35,673 bases of DNA from a bacterium (GTDB lineage: Bacteria; Bacteroidota; Ignavibacteria; Kapaibacteriales; Kapaibacteriaceae), in NCBI GenBank assembly GCA_024711065.1, contig JANJTN010000074.1:1-35673 (forward strand). The letters run 5' to 3'. A program made the translations under genes and the position numbers. Positions 17,891-27,656 of the stretch are shown here, piece after piece. Under the pieces are notes generated by a model that was given only the letters and a program-made list of their open reading frames with translations, had not been told where the DNA came from and searched no databases. Positions within the stretch are counted from its first letter, which is position 1. The number at the start of each line of letters is the position of its first letter.

Positions 17891-18521
17891 ATCCCGATCA
17901 GCCAAGCGCGAACGCCTCGCCGCCATCCTGGATCGGTTGAAGGGGGCTTACCCCGACGCCAAGGTCGGCCTGGACTATACCACGCCGTTCGAGCTGCTGA
18001 TCGCCACCATCCTGTCGGCGCAGTGCACCGACGAACGGGTGAACATCGTGACCGTTGGTCTGTTCGAGAAATACCGGTCCCCACAGGACTACCTGGCCGT
18101 GCCGCAGGAGGAACTCGAAGAAGACATTCGACCCACGGGCTTCTTCCGCAACAAGGCCAAGAACATTCAAGCTTGCTGCCGGGAGCTGATCGATCGGTTC
18201 GGCGGCCGTGTACCCAACACGATGGACGAATTGACCTCGCTGCCCGGTGTGGGACGCAAGACCGCCAATTGCGTGCTGAGTAACTGCTGGAATATCCCCG
18301 GCATTACCGTCGACACCCACGTTACCCGGATCTCCAATCTGCTGAAGCTGGTCGATACCACAGACGCCGTCAAGATCGAATACGCCCTGATGGACCTCGT
18401 CGATCAAACACGCTGGAACGAACTCAATCACCTCTTCATCACGCATGGTCGGCGCACCTGCATCGCTAGGCGACCCCAGTGCACGATCTGCCCCATCGCA
18501 CCCCTATGTCCGTCCGCCTGA
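17880..18521 (+). CDS. nth: Endonuclease III (DNA glycosylase/AP lyase)
   Basis: Nth removes oxidised pyrimidines and cuts the resulting abasic site in base-excision repair. The helix-hairpin-helix LPGVGRKTAN carries catalytic Lys127, VDTHV carries Asp145, and the 4Fe-4S loop has Cys194, 201, 204 and 210 in the standard C-x6-C-x2-C-x5-C spacing. The length of 213 residues is normal. It overlaps GT2 at its start and the HAD gene at its end. Confidence 0.97.
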   Translation: MPRESRSAKRERLAAILDRLKGAYPDAKVGLDYTTPFELLIATILSAQCTDERVNIVTVGLFEKYRSPQDYLAVPQEELEEDIRPTGFFRNKAKNIQACCRELIDRFGGRVPNTMDELTSLPGVGRKTANCVLSNCWNIPGITVDTHVTRISNLLKLVDTTDAVKIEYALMDLVDQTRWNELNHLFITHGRRTCIARRPQCTICPIAPLCPSA

Positions 18522-19258
18522 TCACGATCGATTTCTGGAATACGCTGGTCGATTCTTCCAACGGCGAGGGCCGGAACCAGCACCGCGCCGAAACGATGCT
18601 GGCCGAGGCCGAGCGGCTTGGACGGACCCTGTCCATCGAAGACGTGCACGAAGCCGGCCACCAGGCGTGGGCCTTCTTCCGGCATCTCTGGCTCGAAGAA
18701 CAGCGCACCCCGCAAACCGATGAAATGGTGCTGCACATGTGGGCTACCCTGGAGATGCCCGCAGACCCCGAAGCCGTACAACGCGTAACCGAGGTCTACC
18801 GCCGTGGGATCCTGCTGCATCCTCCCAGCGTGCTACCCGGCGTAGCAGCGGCACTCCCTCGGCTGGCAGAATCGTTCGAGCTGGCGATCGTCTCCGACAC
18901 GGCTGTTTCGTCAGGCGAGGTTTTGCGCGAAGTACTTGCCAATGCTGGACTTCTCAGATTCTTTTCGCATTTCAGTTTCAGTGATGAAACCGGCGTGGCC
19001 AAGCCCCATCCCAAGGCATTTTATCGCGTCCTGGAGGCAGCCGGAGTGGATCCAACTGGTGCGTTGCATATTGGAGACATTGAACGGACCGATATTGACG
19101 GTGCCAGGAACCTGGGAATGGAAGCGATCCTCTATGCCGGCGACCATGGGAACAGTGTGGTCAAGAGCGACGTCACATCCACCAGAGCACGGATGGTGGC
19201 TCATCACTGGGACCAGATCACGGAGGCGTTGCTGGATGGTCACATTTGGAGGATGTGA
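18506..19258 (+). CDS. HAD-superfamily hydrolase with a DxW motif I
   Basis: The start at 18506 (MSVRLITIDFWNTL, 250 residues) overlaps the nth stop by 16 bp. HAD motif I reads DFWNT, motif II VSDTA, motif III has Lys in VAKPHP, and motif IV is GDIERTDIDGA. Motif I keeps the nucleophilic first Asp but has Trp where phosphatases have the second, acid/base Asp. Some HAD proteins, including dehalogenase-like ones, share this change, so a typical phosphatase activity should not be assumed. A helical cap lies between motifs I and II. The 3' half looks lower in GC than the 5' half. Confidence 0.85.
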   Translation: MSVRLITIDFWNTLVDSSNGEGRNQHRAETMLAEAERLGRTLSIEDVHEAGHQAWAFFRHLWLEEQRTPQTDEMVLHMWATLEMPADPEAVQRVTEVYRRGILLHPPSVLPGVAAALPRLAESFELAIVSDTAVSSGEVLREVLANAGLLRFFSHFSFSDETGVAKPHPKAFYRVLEAAGVDPTGALHIGDIERTDIDGARNLGMEAILYAGDHGNSVVKSDVTSTRARMVAHHWDQITEALLDGHIWRM

Positions 19259-19273
19259 GTGCACGGAACCCAC

Positions 19274-21244
19274 ATGATGCGATCTCTGATCACTCTTGCC
19301 GTTGCTGCGTCCCTGTGGTCGCTTCCCGTGCGCGGTCAGTCTCCCGTGGAACAGCCACGAACGGAGTTCGGCCTGCTTGGTGGTGTCTCCTTCAATATTC
19401 ACAAGGCCGACTTCACCCAGCTGGGGAACTATGCGTCGTGCTGTCCGGAGTTCACCACCGGAACCGGCATCGGCGCGCAGTTCGGCGGGTTCCTCACTCT
19501 GCCCTTGGCTGCTGACTGGCGCATGATGGCTCGCCTGACCTATGCGAACCAGTCCGGGTCGTTCATCTCCAGTGAGGAATCCTTTGTGGCCGACCTGCGC
19601 GATACGGCACGTGTTGTTCCGGCCGTCTTCACGCATGAGCTCGACGCGTCGCTCTCCAGTGTGTCCCTCGAACCCTTGCTGGCCTATCGGGCCGTGACCG
19701 GCCTGGATGTGATGGCGGGAGTGCGGTTCGGTCTTGTCACCCAGCATGCCTTCTTGCAACAAGAGACCCTTACCGAGCCGGAAGACTATGGTAGCTACCT
19801 GGGTACGGACCGAACATGGGTCAATCATGATGCGGAGATCCCCGAGGCTCAGTCTACCCGGTTCACCGCTGTGGTCGGAGCGCGCTACGTGATCCCGCTC
19901 ACCCGCTCGCGTTCGTTGTTCATGGCTCCGGAGGTCTTCTACCATCTGCCGCTGACGGACGTGGCTGGTGCCGTGGATTGGCGCGTGTCCGAGATCCGCT
20001 TCGGGATCGAGATCGGATGGGCTCCTGCACCAGCGCCCGAACCGAAGGTTGAACCGATCCCTGTGGCACCCATCAAGCCACGAACACCGCCTACAACACT
20101 AGCCAGCCTGTGGGTGGAGGCGATCGGCCCCGATGGTTCCGTGGTCGACCTGGATAGTATCCGGATCGAAGAGACACGCGTTCTGGACCTGCTGCCAGTC
20201 CTTGGTCACGTGTACTTCGATGACGGTTCAGCCGAACTCCCATCACGATATGTGAACGGGGCCCGTGTGCCCGTTGCGGAGATGGCCACCTTCGACCAGG
20301 CCATGCATGGTGTGCTGGCGATCGTGGCCGATCGCTTGCGGTCGACCTCGAGCAGGGTGACACTGGTCGGCGCAACGTCCAATACCTCCAGAGACAAGGG
20401 GCTTCCGCTCGCCCGAAGTCGAGCCCTGGCCGTTCGCAACGCGCTGGTTTCGCTTGGCGTGTCCGCCGACCGGATCCGCATAGAAGCACGGCAGCTACCG
20501 GCCATGCCTACCCGGTCCAGCAATGCCGACGATGCGATCCTGGCAGAACAGGAGAATCGACGCGTCGACATCGTCCCTGCCGATCCGGACGTCCTCTTAC
20601 CCATCACACTGGCCAGTGTTCGCCGCACCATTCGTCCGGAACAGGCGATCGCGCGGACGGCGGTGATCTCCTACCCCGGCGTGGTCTCTGCCGACCTGCA
20701 CGTGGCCACACCATCCCACCAGTCCAGGGCATCATCCACCGATGGCACCATGGAATTGGCCCTTGCCGTGCCGCAGTTCCTGCGGGAAAGACCCAGCCCC
20801 CTGACGTCGACCCTGACCGTGGTGGACAGCCTTGGAGCAACCACGGTGGAGCGAGATACGGTGCCGATCTCATACTTGACCGTCGAACGCAAACGCGCTG
20901 AACGGCGCGCCGATACCGAGATCGAGCGATACTCTCTGATCCTCTTCGCATTCGACGATGCCAACGTGACCGCCGACCACGCCCGGGTACTGGACCGTGT
21001 TCGGGAGCGGATCCGGGAAGGGGCTTCGGTGAAGATCTTCGGCATGACCGACAGCATGGGTTCGAGTGAATACAACCGCGAACTCTCGCGACGGCGGGCA
21101 CTGAGTGTGGCACGTGCCCTGGGCCTGGATGCTACTTCCATTGAAGCCCTTGGTTCAGCGTCTCCCCGATTCGCCAATGCCTCGCCGGAAGGCCGCGCCT
21201 ACAACAGGACCGTCGTGATCGAGATCACCACAAACGTGCGCTAG
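19274..21244 (+). CDS. Double-OmpA-domain outer-membrane protein, paralog 1
   Basis: The start is an ATG pair at 19274 before the signal peptide MRSLITLAVAASLWSLPVRGQ, giving about 656 residues. Residues 30-260 look like a beta-barrel with the motif YASCCPEFTTG. A Pro-rich linker (APAPAPEPKVEPIPVAP) follows, then a first OmpA-like domain (VYFDDGSAELP, ARSRALAVRNALVSLGV, ENRRVDIVP). An Ig-like segment and a second OmpA domain come next (LILFAFDDANVTADH, GMTDSMGSSEYN, LSRRRALSVA). OmpA domains bind peptidoglycan, so this should be an outer-membrane protein with two wall anchors. A clear paralog lies at 25644-27656 on the other side of the vWA/WD40 gene. Confidence 0.85.
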   Translation: MMRSLITLAVAASLWSLPVRGQSPVEQPRTEFGLLGGVSFNIHKADFTQLGNYASCCPEFTTGTGIGAQFGGFLTLPLAADWRMMARLTYANQSGSFISSEESFVADLRDTARVVPAVFTHELDASLSSVSLEPLLAYRAVTGLDVMAGVRFGLVTQHAFLQQETLTEPEDYGSYLGTDRTWVNHDAEIPEAQSTRFTAVVGARYVIPLTRSRSLFMAPEVFYHLPLTDVAGAVDWRVSEIRFGIEIGWAPAPAPEPKVEPIPVAPIKPRTPPTTLASLWVEAIGPDGSVVDLDSIRIEETRVLDLLPVLGHVYFDDGSAELPSRYVNGARVPVAEMATFDQAMHGVLAIVADRLRSTSSRVTLVGATSNTSRDKGLPLARSRALAVRNALVSLGVSADRIRIEARQLPAMPTRSSNADDAILAEQENRRVDIVPADPDVLLPITLASVRRTIRPEQAIARTAVISYPGVVSADLHVATPSHQSRASSTDGTMELALAVPQFLRERPSPLTSTLTVVDSLGATTVERDTVPISYLTVERKRAERRADTEIERYSLILFAFDDANVTADHARVLDRVRERIREGASVKIFGMTDSMGSSEYNRELSRRRALSVARALGLDATSIEALGSASPRFANASPEGRAYNRTVVIEITTNVR

Positions 21245-21260
21245 ACCGCGTCACAAATGG

Positions 21261-21268
21261 TACATTTG
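21261..21268 (+). promoter_or_regulatory. -7 box TACATTTG for the vWA/WD40 gene cluster
   Basis: TACATTTG is a perfect TAnnTTTG. A transcript would start near 21272, leaving a leader of about 28 bases with GGAG at 21291-21294 before the ATG at 21301. A -33 TTTG is not evident. It would drive the overlapping genes up to 30771. Confidence 0.45.
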
Positions 21269-21300
21269 GGGTTTCTTGTGGAAAGAACTTCGGAGCCCTG

Positions 21301-24300
21301 ATGCCATCGTCCCGTGTGTTGATCGTTATCGCTGCATTCGCACTCTCGTTTGCCGACGTCTTCGCTCAAACAATTGTCGCTACCGGCTACCGCGTGCAGG
21401 GTACACAAGCCCAGGTAGCACTCTATGCCTTTGATGCTGCCGGAGCCCTGACCACACCCGCTGTAGGGTCGGTATCCGTATCGGTTGACGGCACCACGGT
21501 ACCCAGCACGACCACGGTAGACACGCCCGGAGCAGAGCGTCCGATCTCGTTATACGTGATGGCCGATGTTTCATCGTCCACTGCGGGGAACGGAGCCAAT
21601 GCCCTGATCAAGGCCGGTGCCTCTACTGCCACGTCCATGCTAACCGCTGCGGTCGATCAGATCGCCCTGGCTCGCTTCAGCAACGTGCCTACCCTGCTGC
21701 ATGGCCTCACGACCAATCTGACCTCGTACGCCGGCGCCGTTACGGAACTGGTCCCTCGTTCAGGATTTGACCTGAATGGTGCCCTGTTCGGCGCAACCAT
21801 GGGGGGCTTCAGTCATCTGGCAAATGCTCCGGGTGGACGCGTCCTGCTGCTGCTGGTAGATGGATCAACAGCCTTCGAGGTCGATCGTGCGATCGAAGCG
21901 GCCGCTACCTACAAGACCCAGGTCTATGTGGTTGGCATCAGCACATCCCTGCATCCGCACCTCCGACAACTGGCAGAAGCGAGCGGCGGTGCATGGATCG
22001 ACGGTCTACAGGTACAGGCAGACGTGGAAGCTCATGTGAAAGGCTTTATTGCCCATGCCAAACGGCTGCGCGGAAGTACGGTGGCGGTCTCCAACCCCAA
22101 CCCATGTACGCCTTCCTTCACGATGGAGATCACCTCTGGTGGTGTAACGCGCGTTGTGACTGCAACAACAGACGCTACAGCCGTTTCCTCCCTGGAGTGG
22201 TCGCCGAATGGACTCGACTTCGGCACTGACGCCAGCGCCAAAACCCTTTCAGCCACCGTTACTGCACGCGGACCGGTGAGCATTCAGATCGCCGCTGCCG
22301 TGTCGACCGACCCGGCCTTTGTGATCGAGGATCCGGTCTCCACTCCGGAAACCCTGGCCCCCGGAGCATCACGCACCTTTCGTATCCGGTACAACGGTGG
22401 GGCACAAGGCACCTTCGGATCGGTGCGCTTGACGGCAACAGCCGGTGTCTCCGGCACGATCTGTGCCGGCGACCGGCTCTATCTGCGAGCCGGAGCACTG
22501 AACACCGGCGATCGCCTGCAGGTAACGTCGCCCAACGGCGGCGAGACCTATACGGCCGGCGAAGGGCCGGTGACGATCACCTGGACGAATACCCTGCCCA
22601 GCGACGTGGTTCGCATTGAGGCATCCACCAACAACGGTGCCAGCTGGACCAGTATCACCGAACAGGCCACCGGCCTGTCTTACTCTTGGCGTCCCGGACC
22701 CGACCTCACCACGCAGGGACGCATTCGGATCCAACGCACGGCCGTTCCGGACTCAGATGTCGTTACCCTGGTGGGGCACCGCTCCCCGATCTATGCGACC
22801 CTCTTTGCCAATGACGGGCGCTGGGCGCTGACCGGTGGTCACGACTATACCATCCGCGTGTGGGATGCCAACACCGGTGCTGCCCTGCGACAATTGGGAT
22901 CCCACAGCAACTGGGTGTGGGACCTGGATCTGCATCCTGATGGTCTCACGGTAGCTTCGGGAAGTCATGATGCTTCGGTGCGCTTCTGGAACCTGGCCAC
23001 CAACGCCCGCACCGGAACCTATCTGGCCGATTCGAAGGTGTGGTCCGTAGCATATGCACCAAACGGCCGTACGCTGGCCGTTGGATCCGACGCCAGCCTG
23101 ACGCTGGTGAACACCAGCGACCTGAGTCGCCTGCAAACTCTGAGTCTACCCACGGTGCGCTGCCTGAGCGTAGCCTATTCCCCGGACGGCGAGTATGTGA
23201 TCTCAGCCGAGGGCAATGTGGCTCGCATGCGCCGCGCCGATGATCTGAATACGATCGTGCATACCTTCACCGGGCACACCGCCGAGATCTATGCCGTCTC
23301 CATCAGTCCGGATGGCCGGACCGTGATCACCGGTGGTGCCGATTTTACCGTCCGCACGTGGTCGGCTACGAGTGGCCAGCCCCTTGCCGAAACTGCCCCG
23401 GCTACTGCCTCGATCCTGGATCTGGATGTGTCGGCCAACGGACAGAACGTGGCGTCCGCCGGAGCGGACGGTACAGTGAAGATCTGGCGACTGACCGATC
23501 TGCTGCCACTAAACAGTTTTGCCGGACATCAGGGCGCGGTCTATTCGGCCACCTATGATGAGTCGGGCGACCGGATCGTTTCTGGTGCTACGGACTACGC
23601 CGGCCGTGTCTGGAACGTGACGCGCGCTTCGCTTGTGGAGGATGCCAGCGATGCTCCCTTTACGATCCGTGGTGGAACAGCTGCCACGGCCGACGCCAAT
23701 CATGGAACCGTGATGGTGGGACAGAGCATCGATAAGACCACGTCCATGCTTTCGAATGTTGGAACCGACACGTTGACCGTACTCTCTGCCAGGATCGTGA
23801 GTGGCAATGTGGACGATTTCACGCTGGAGATCCCGGCCATGCCGGTGCAGCTGGCACCAGGCCAGCAGCTTAGTGTGACCTCCACCTTCAAGCCCACGGC
23901 CTCCGGCGCTCGAAATGCCCTGGTGGTCTTTGAGACCGGCGTGGGAACAGCTACCTCCTTCCTCGAAGGCGAGGCAGCTGAACCCGACGTGATCTGCCAG
24001 AGTATCCTGCCAACCAACACGTCGTTCATCTGCGACTTCGGTCGCCACCTGGCAGGTCAGACCGTGGATGATACCACGTTGCGATTCACGGTACCCTCCG
24101 GCGGGCAACCCTTGAGCATCACGCGCACGGCCCTGGTTGGTCTGCAAAGTGGGGCGTTCTCCGTGCTCAGCGGTGGCGGCGCATTTACGGTATCCCCAAC
24201 CCAGCCACGGGAGATCGTGATCCGATTCGAACCCCTGGAAGTTGCCCGATATGGGGCTCGTCTGGAACTCACGCGCAGCGATGGCTCCATCCTGGTGTTC

Positions 24301-25644
24301 CGCCTGTATGGCGAAGGCTCCGGAGACGCTCGGATCGCTACAAGCAACCAATCCATCCTGTACACCACAGACCCGTGTGCTGCCAACACGGTGATCCAGC
24401 AAGCCACGGTCCGCAACGATGGATCCTCGCCGCTGCAGATCTACAACATCACGGTGGCCGGCAGCAACGCCGACGAATTTTCCATTACCTCACCTGCCGC
24501 CACGGCGTTTCCGATCACGCTGCAGCCGCAGCAGGTGCAGAGCATCTCGGTGGCCTTTACCCCTTCTATCGTGGGTCCCAAGGATGCTCGACTGGTGATC
24601 AGCTCCAATGGTACAGGAAGTACCGACGGAACGCTTCAGATCCCGATCGTTGCTCGAAGGGACTCGGTGGGCTACGAACTCACGCTGCCGACGGTATCCT
24701 TCGAGAATGTGAATGAGAATGAGTCGGCGATCCAGTACGTTTCGATCTTGAATACGGGCACGGTGTCCCTGCGATGGTCGGTGCAGCCGATCGATCTGGG
24801 CGACTTCCGCATCGAGGCCATTGAACCCAACATCACACCGCCAGGTGGGACCAGCACGTTTACCGTGCGTTTCAAGGGTGGCATACCCGGACAGCTCTAT
24901 ACGGCCTCTCATACGTTTGCCGACTCTGTCTGCGGCCGGACACAGTCCCTTGCCATGCGTGCTACCGTGAAGAGCTACATCGGTGCAACTCTTACCGCCG
25001 ATGTGGTTCGTGCCAACATCGGCACGGAAGTGGAAGTGCCGATCCGCATCACAGACAAGCTGAACTTCGATCGCACACAAGTGACCGAGATCCATGCCCG
25101 CATGCGGGTGAATGGTACGATCCTTACACCGGTGGGCGTGGAGAACACGTTCGACAACGGAGATCGCACGTTTACCGTGACGCTGCCGATCCCTGCCTCC
25201 GGGGATGTGATGACACGTCTACGGTTCACCACCACGTGGGGCAATGATACCTCCAGTGTCGTGTCGTTCGACTCTGTGTGGGTTGCCGATACGCTATTGA
25301 TCCGCACACGGGATGGCGAAGTGATCCTGGACGACCTTTGCCGTGAAGGTGGCCCACGGTTATTCCTCCGCCGCCAGCCAACGCCGGGTATCACGACCCA
25401 GGTGATCCCCCATCCGGTTCAGGATCAGGCCACGGTGGTGATCGATGTGGTCGAACAAGGGCCAACCATCGTGGAGCTGGTGGATGTGACCGGCAAGATC
25501 GTTCAGATGCTTGTGAACCGCGACCTGTCGCCCGGGCGCTACCTCCTGCCGCTGGACGCCTCCCTGATAGAGATCGGAAGCTACATGATCACCATGCGAA
25601 CGCGCACGCAACAGTTGTCCAACCGGATCAGCGTGGTGCGATAA
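21301..25644 (+). CDS. Giant secreted vWA / 7-blade WD40 / choice-of-anchor D protein with T9SS sorting domain
   Basis: The 1447-residue protein begins with a signal peptide (VLIVIAAFALSFADVFAQ). A vWA-like domain at about 80-255 has an intact DxSxS metal site (Asp89, Ser91, Ser93 in MADVSSS). An Ig-like SPNGGETY segment lies at about 405-480. Residues 485-777 contain seven WD40 blades (for example GHRSPIYATLF..IRVWD, GHTAEIYAVSIS..VRTWS), enough for a closed propeller. About three HYDIN/ASPM-type Ig domains follow (785-1200), and the C-terminus (PHPVQDQATVVIDV, VELVDVTGKIVQML) is a T9SS type A sorting domain. It should be exported and attached to the cell surface, probably as a binding scaffold. 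Its stop overlaps the next ATG by one base. Confidence 0.88.
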   Translation: MPSSRVLIVIAAFALSFADVFAQTIVATGYRVQGTQAQVALYAFDAAGALTTPAVGSVSVSVDGTTVPSTTTVDTPGAERPISLYVMADVSSSTAGNGANALIKAGASTATSMLTAAVDQIALARFSNVPTLLHGLTTNLTSYAGAVTELVPRSGFDLNGALFGATMGGFSHLANAPGGRVLLLLVDGSTAFEVDRAIEAAATYKTQVYVVGISTSLHPHLRQLAEASGGAWIDGLQVQADVEAHVKGFIAHAKRLRGSTVAVSNPNPCTPSFTMEITSGGVTRVVTATTDATAVSSLEWSPNGLDFGTDASAKTLSATVTARGPVSIQIAAAVSTDPAFVIEDPVSTPETLAPGASRTFRIRYNGGAQGTFGSVRLTATAGVSGTICAGDRLYLRAGALNTGDRLQVTSPNGGETYTAGEGPVTITWTNTLPSDVVRIEASTNNGASWTSITEQATGLSYSWRPGPDLTTQGRIRIQRTAVPDSDVVTLVGHRSPIYATLFANDGRWALTGGHDYTIRVWDANTGAALRQLGSHSNWVWDLDLHPDGLTVASGSHDASVRFWNLATNARTGTYLADSKVWSVAYAPNGRTLAVGSDASLTLVNTSDLSRLQTLSLPTVRCLSVAYSPDGEYVISAEGNVARMRRADDLNTIVHTFTGHTAEIYAVSISPDGRTVITGGADFTVRTWSATSGQPLAETAPATASILDLDVSANGQNVASAGADGTVKIWRLTDLLPLNSFAGHQGAVYSATYDESGDRIVSGATDYAGRVWNVTRASLVEDASDAPFTIRGGTAATADANHGTVMVGQSIDKTTSMLSNVGTDTLTVLSARIVSGNVDDFTLEIPAMPVQLAPGQQLSVTSTFKPTASGARNALVVFETGVGTATSFLEGEAAEPDVICQSILPTNTSFICDFGRHLAGQTVDDTTLRFTVPSGGQPLSITRTALVGLQSGAFSVLSGGGAFTVSPTQPREIVIRFEPLEVARYGARLELTRSDGSILVFRLYGEGSGDARIATSNQSILYTTDPCAANTVIQQATVRNDGSSPLQIYNITVAGSNADEFSITSPAATAFPITLQPQQVQSISVAFTPSIVGPKDARLVISSNGTGSTDGTLQIPIVARRDSVGYELTLPTVSFENVNENESAIQYVSILNTGTVSLRWSVQPIDLGDFRIEAIEPNITPPGGTSTFTVRFKGGIPGQLYTASHTFADSVCGRTQSLAMRATVKSYIGATLTADVVRANIGTEVEVPIRITDKLNFDRTQVTEIHARMRVNGTILTPVGVENTFDNGDRTFTVTLPIPASGDVMTRLRFTTTWGNDTSSVVSFDSVWVADTLLIRTRDGEVILDDLCREGGPRLFLRRQPTPGITTQVIPHPVQDQATVVIDVVEQGPTIVELVDVTGKIVQMLVNRDLSPGRYLLPLDASLIEIGSYMITMRTRTQQLSNRISVVR

Positions 25645-27656
25645 TGAAGAACCGAATGAACTACCTCGCTCTTGTTCTGCTGATCCTGCTCACGCCGTTG
25701 GCTGCTGCTGCACAGTCCACCTCGAACACCCCGCCGCAGAGGCTGGGCCTGCTGGGAAATGTGGACCTGACGATGAACCTTGCCAGCTTCCAGCAACTTC
25801 CGGACGTGGCAAACTGCTGTCCGGAATTCACATCGAGTACGTCGCTAGGCTGGCTGCTCGGTCTGACCTACATCAAGCCGTTCTCTTCGGACCTGAGTCT
25901 GCACCTGCGCTTGCATTACTGGTCGTACGGTGCCGCCTTCACGGCCACTGAGACCCAGCCGGTAGTGGACATGAATGGTGGACCGGACGAGGCCACCATC
26001 CAGCACGACCTGAATGCCTCATTCCAGCAGATCAGCGTGGAGCCCCTGCTTGGCTTCACGGTGGCACCGGACCTAACGCTGCTCGGTGGGATCACCGCGG
26101 GCTACATCCTCTCGTCGACCTACGACCAGAAGGAAACGCTTGTTACCCCTACCGATGCTACGTTCCCCAACCTCTCTCGCGAGCGTAACGTACTCAGTGG
26201 TGATATCCCGGACGCATCCGTCGTTGGCGTTGGGCTGACCATTGGCGCCAGCTACGACCTACCGCTGAATGAAGACCGTACGATGTTCCTGAGTCCGGAG
26301 ATCCTGCTCACCCTGTCTCCCTTTGGGCCGGTGAGTGGTGTGTCGTGGACGGCTCAGCATATCCGCGCCGGACTTGCGCTAAGCTTCGTACCTCCGGAGA
26401 TCGAAGACTCGCTTACGGACCAGGAGTTCTACGAGTTCACGCTGGGCCTTACACCGCCTTCCAAGGGTACTCCGGGTGTGCGGTTCGTGTCCAACGTATC
26501 CGCCGAAGGGCTGAATGCCGATGGGACCACGTCGGAACTCACCAGCATCTCGGTCGAGGAATTCGAATCGCGCCGGATCCGCCCCCTCCTCCCCTATGTC
26601 TTCTTTGACGAGGAATCCTACACGCTGTCGGAACGCTATTACCGCGTGGACAGCGATCAGCGAGACGGATTCTCGATGAGCAACTTCTACAACCTGGACG
26701 CGATGGTGACCTACCACCATGTGCTGAACATCGTGGGACGCAGGATGACCGACGAGCCCGGCGCGTCGATCACCCTCACCGGGCATGCTACCCCCGAAGA
26801 ACGCGGAGGCATGGACCTGGCGCTTGAGCGAGCCAATGCTGTACGCAACTACCTGGTGGATGTCTGGGGGATCAGTGCAAGCCGCATCACGGTGAATGGC
26901 AAGGGGCTTCCCACGTCGCCCTCCAACAATGCCGAAGACGACGGACGCGCTGAGAACCGTCGAGTGGAGATCACAGCCTCGTCTGCGTCCATCCTGGCAC
27001 CAGTAGAGTCGCAAGACACCATCCGCCGCACGCTGCCGGAGGCGATCCGCTTCCGTCCGTCCATCGACCCTCGCGTGCCGATCAAGGAATGGCGCTTGTT
27101 CGTGGCCCGACGCGGCGTGATCACCGCCGGCTTCAAGGATGGTGATCCCATCCCGGCTACGGTGGATTGGCGTTTGAACGGCCGCACTGGTGTGATCCCG
27201 CGCGGAACCACCGAGCTGAGCTACCTGCTGGCCGTGTCGGATACCAACAATGCCGTAGTACCGTCTGCCACCAAGCGGATCCCGGTGTCCGAGCGCCGAC
27301 TCGATGAAAAGGGCACCCAGACCGACAGCCGTGTGGATCGATACTCGATGATCCTCTTCGGCTTCGATAGTGCCGAACTCACACCTGAACACCGCGCCAT
27401 GGTCGACGAGGTCAAGAAGAGCATCACACCTTCCTCAACGGTGAGCGTGACCGGATACACGGATCGCACAGGTACCGATGCGTACAACCAGGGGCTGAGC
27501 GAACGCCGTGCCGTGTCCGTTGCCCGCGAGCTGGGACTGCCTTCCAACGTTGCCCGCGGCCTGGGTGAAGCCCTGCCGTTGTATGATAACAACACACCGG
27601 AAGGACGCTTCTATTCGCGCACGGTGGAAGTGACCGTGGAGACGCCGAAGCGCTGA
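25644..27656 (+). CDS. Double-OmpA-domain outer-membrane protein, paralog 2
   Basis: The 670-residue protein has a signal peptide (NYLALVLLILLTPLAAAAQ). A barrel region with VANCCPEFTSS at about 50-60 matches the CCPEF motif of paralog 1. A first OmpA-like domain (VFFDEESYTLSERY, LTGHATPEE, LALERANAVRNYLV, ENRRVEITA) is followed by a spacer, then a second OmpA domain (MILFGFDSAELTPEH, GYTDRTGTDAYN, LSERRAVSVA). It ends NTPEGRFYSRTVEVTVE, close to the end of paralog 1. The start overlaps the vWA/WD40 stop (TAATG) and its own stop overlaps the GT4 start (TGATG). This tight coupling suggests production in step with the surface protein. Confidence 0.87.
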   Translation: MKNRMNYLALVLLILLTPLAAAAQSTSNTPPQRLGLLGNVDLTMNLASFQQLPDVANCCPEFTSSTSLGWLLGLTYIKPFSSDLSLHLRLHYWSYGAAFTATETQPVVDMNGGPDEATIQHDLNASFQQISVEPLLGFTVAPDLTLLGGITAGYILSSTYDQKETLVTPTDATFPNLSRERNVLSGDIPDASVVGVGLTIGASYDLPLNEDRTMFLSPEILLTLSPFGPVSGVSWTAQHIRAGLALSFVPPEIEDSLTDQEFYEFTLGLTPPSKGTPGVRFVSNVSAEGLNADGTTSELTSISVEEFESRRIRPLLPYVFFDEESYTLSERYYRVDSDQRDGFSMSNFYNLDAMVTYHHVLNIVGRRMTDEPGASITLTGHATPEERGGMDLALERANAVRNYLVDVWGISASRITVNGKGLPTSPSNNAEDDGRAENRRVEITASSASILAPVESQDTIRRTLPEAIRFRPSIDPRVPIKEWRLFVARRGVITAGFKDGDPIPATVDWRLNGRTGVIPRGTTELSYLLAVSDTNNAVVPSATKRIPVSERRLDEKGTQTDSRVDRYSMILFGFDSAELTPEHRAMVDEVKKSITPSSTVSVTGYTDRTGTDAYNQGLSERRAVSVARELGLPSNVARGLGEALPLYDNNTPEGRFYSRTVEVTVETPKR

